DNA of 7,117 bases, from NCBI GenBank assembly GCA_902462525.1, contig CABQCA010000119.1, positions 1 to 7,117 of the forward strand, written 5' to 3'. Source of the DNA: an uncultured Porphyromonadaceae bacterium (lineage in GTDB: Bacteria > Bacteroidota > Bacteroidia > Bacteroidales > Muribaculaceae). Positions 5,208-7,117 of the stretch are shown in pieces. The notes beneath the pieces were generated by a model that did not search any database, was not told the origin of the DNA, and saw only the letters and a list, made by a program, of their open reading frames with translations. Numbering within the stretch: position 1 is the first letter of the stretch; each line of letters begins with the position of its first letter. The position numbers were made by a program, and so were the translations under genes.

Positions 5208-7117
5208 ATGAAGAAACCGACATCGAACTGTCAGCCATGGCGTCTCCGCGTTGGAGCGCTGTGCTTGCTGGGTTGTGCTGCTGCGGCTACTCCGGTAGCC
5301 CAGGCCGCAACTTTCGTGTCACAGGACAATTCCACGGGGCTTTATACCGTGAATGCCACTGAGACTACTGTAAAAGATGTGCTCAAGTACATCGAGAAAA
5401 ACAGCGATTATGTATTTCTCTACGACGAAGGCGTGGAGAAAAAGCTTTCGGCTCCCGTCGAAATGCAGCTCAAGGACAAGAAAATCGACGATGTTCTTGC
5501 CGAACTCTGCAAGACGGCCGGCCTCTCTTATAATATCTCGGGCCGTCAGGTGACAATCACACCTGCAGCAAAACCCGAGGGCACCGCAGTCAGGGGCAAA
5601 GGTGTGATCACCGGTGTAATCTACGACGAAACCGGCGAACCGATGATCGGCGCCACCGTTCGTGTGAAGAACGGCAAAGAGGCCGTAGCCACCGACCTCG
5701 ACGGCCGTTTCACCATCAATGCCGACAAGGGTCAGACACTTCAGGTGTCCTACGTAGGCTACAATCCTCAGGAAGTGAAAGTAACTTCCGACGATATGCA
5801 CATCGACATGACCGACAACAACAATACTCTTTCAGAGGTTGTGGTGATCGGTTACGGAGCAGTGAAAAAGAAAGACCTTACGGGCGCTGTCGCCTCCATA
5901 AAGGGCGACGAACTTGCTTCTAAGAAAACAACCACGCTGTCGACGGCCCTTCAGGGTTCGGTTTCGGGCCTTATGGTGCGCCGCGACAACAATGCTCCGG
6001 GCGCATCGGCCGGTTCGATGCACGTGCGCGGTGTGACCACCATCGGCGACTCCAGCCCTCTGATTATCGTCGACGGTGTGCAGTGCGACAACATCGACTA
6101 TGTCAACGCCAACGACGTCGAGAGTGTGACCGTGCTCAAGGATGCTGCCGCAGCCTCGATCTATGGTTCCAAGGCCGCTGCCGGCGTTATCCTCATCACC
6201 ACAAAGCGCGGCGATGAGTCGAATCTCAGCCTCAGCTACACCGGTGAGTTCGGCTGGGAAATTCCTACCACCCAACCCACAATGGTAGGTGTGACCCGCT
6301 ATCTGGAGATGAACAACGAACTTCTCTACAACGACAACCCCGCCGCCGGTTACTTCCAGCTTTATTCCGCCGATCAGGTGAAGAACTGGGTGCGCAACAA
6401 CGCCACCAACCCCGATCTCTATCCTATCACCGACTGGAAGGGTATGATGATGAAGGATTCGGCACCCCGCATGACACACACACTGTCGCTTTCGGGCGGT
6501 AACAAGGTTGTGAAATCGACGGCTTCGTTCTCCTACGACGATGTCGACGGTCTATATGAGGGCCGCAAGTTCCACCGCATCATGTTCCGCACAAACAATG
6601 ACTTTGTGCTCAACAAGTACATCAGCGCCAGCGTCGACGTGAATATCCGCAACGCCAAAAGCACTTCGACCAACTACAGCCCCTTCGCCGACATGCGCAA
6701 GATGCCCGCTGTCTATCCCGCAGTGTGGCAGAACGGCGGCTATGCCGACGGTAAATCAGGTGCCAACCCCTACGCTCTTCTCCGCGAGGGTGGTTCGAAC
6801 ATCTCGCGGAGCACCCAGGTAGGCGGCAAGGCATCGCTCACCATCAAGCCGATCGACGGACTCAGCGTCAGCGCAATAGTGTCGCCGTTCATCAACTTCA
6901 CCAAAGGCAAATCTTTCCGCAAGGCTGTGAGCTATGTGCTGTCGGACGACCCCAATACCTTCGGCGGCTGGATGGAAGGCAATGGTTCTTCGTGGGCCAC
7001 AAACAAACTCTCTGAAACCCGCAACGACAACTGGCACATCACATCGCAGGTCATCGCAAACTACATGCGCTCTTTCGGCCGCCACGACGTGACTCTCATG
7101 GCAGGTTATGAAAACTA
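5208..7117 (+). CDS. SusC/RagA-family TonB-dependent receptor with STN signalling domain (3' end outside window)
   Basis: The frame is open from the ATG at 5208 to the window end: 636 codons of a protein that is usually about 1000-1100 residues. Domains in order are: signal peptide (about 1-33, ending VAQA); STN secretin/TonB N-terminal signalling domain (about 47-118, VNATETTVKDVLKYIEKNSDY and the later KIDDVLAELCKTAGLSYNI); carboxypeptidase-regulatory-like domain (about 132-206, GVIYDETGEPMIGATVRVKN and DLDGRFTI); TonB-box-like LSEVVVIGYG (208-217); plug (about 218-336, with MHVRGVTTIGDSSPLIIVDG and the SusC signature DVESVTVLKDAAAASIYG); then the start of the outer-membrane barrel. The family imports oligosaccharides with a SusD lipoprotein and TonB energy. 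The STN domain marks it as a signal-transducing receptor and fits the sigma/FecR pair upstream. The leader has no Shine-Dalgarno. The substrate cannot be read from the sequence. Confidence 0.95.
   Translation, partial: MKKPTSNCQPWRLRVGALCLLGCAAAATPVAQAATFVSQDNSTGLYTVNATETTVKDVLKYIEKNSDYVFLYDEGVEKKLSAPVEMQLKDKKIDDVLAELCKTAGLSYNISGRQVTITPAAKPEGTAVRGKGVITGVIYDETGEPMIGATVRVKNGKEAVATDLDGRFTINADKGQTLQVSYVGYNPQEVKVTSDDMHIDMTDNNNTLSEVVVIGYGAVKKKDLTGAVASIKGDELASKKTTTLSTALQGSVSGLMVRRDNNAPGASAGSMHVRGVTTIGDSSPLIIVDGVQCDNIDYVNANDVESVTVLKDAAAASIYGSKAAAGVILITTKRGDESNLSLSYTGEFGWEIPTTQPTMVGVTRYLEMNNELLYNDNPAAGYFQLYSADQVKNWVRNNATNPDLYPITDWKGMMMKDSAPRMTHTLSLSGGNKVVKSTASFSYDDVDGLYEGRKFHRIMFRTNNDFVLNKYISASVDVNIRNAKSTSTNYSPFADMRKMPAVYPAVWQNGGYADGKSGANPYALLREGGSNISRSTQVGGKASLTIKPIDGLSVSAIVSPFINFTKGKSFRKAVSYVLSDDPNTFGGWMEGNGSSWATNKLSETRNDNWHITSQVIANYMRSFGRHDVTLMAGYEN

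Noticed and set aside
5208..5280. LLGC at residues 20-23 of the receptor as a lipoprotein signal.
   Set aside because: Leu at the position two before Cys does not fit the lipobox. A normal signal peptidase I site (VAQA) follows, and SusC receptors are barrel proteins rather than lipoproteins.
1..7117. CRISPR arrays, tRNA or rRNA genes, insertion sequences.
   Set aside because: No regularly spaced repeats, cloverleaf-like sequence, transposase motifs or terminal inverted repeats were seen.

Overview
The window looks like chromosomal DNA from a gut-type Bacteroidales bacterium, with family Muribaculaceae a plausible guess. The reasons are: a SusC/RagA-type TonB-dependent receptor, an ECF sigma factor of the Bacteroides-expansion type next to a FecR-like anti-sigma factor, a secreted protein with a type IX-secretion-like C-terminal tail, a Bacteroidetes-type promoter (TTTG then TAnnTTTG), and A-rich leaders mostly without Shine-Dalgarno sequences. 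All five genes lie on the + strand. Coding DNA is GC-moderate and the gaps are AT-rich. The family names rest on reading motifs, not on a database search.

Layout. Positions 1-90 are a leader with no gene. Positions 91-1665 encode a secreted right-handed beta-helix protein with a C-terminal sorting-like domain. It is closed by a strong intrinsic terminator at 1706-1735, so it is a separate transcription unit. A 12-bp perfect palindrome (1755-1766) and a good housekeeping-type promoter (1770-1801) then lead into a second unit: ECF sigma factor (1854-2432), FecR-like transmembrane anti-sigma factor (2505-3431), secreted TIM-barrel, glycoside-hydrolase-like protein with a DUF4832-like C-terminal region (3579-5105), and a SusC-like receptor (5208 to beyond the window end). 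The receptor carries the N-terminal STN signalling domain.

The second unit reads as a polysaccharide-utilisation or glycan-uptake locus with trans-envelope signalling. In the model known from FecA/FecR/FecI and Bacteroides sigma/anti-sigma pairs, ligand transport through the STN-bearing receptor is sensed by the periplasmic part of FecR, which releases the sigma factor to transcribe the receptor genes. The unusual point is an uncharacterised enzyme-like gene between the anti-sigma gene and the receptor gene. It has a cleavable signal peptide, no lipobox, and two well-placed glutamates (E205, E305) that could form a retaining-hydrolase pair. A SusD-like gene is expected just past the window end but cannot be seen.

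The non-coding stretches hold several small structures: a bulged 10-bp hairpin before the enzyme gene (3511-3540), a 4.5-copy degenerate 8-bp tandem repeat starting at the enzyme stop codon (5105-5140), and a 12-nt identical leader element before both the beta-helix gene and the receptor gene.
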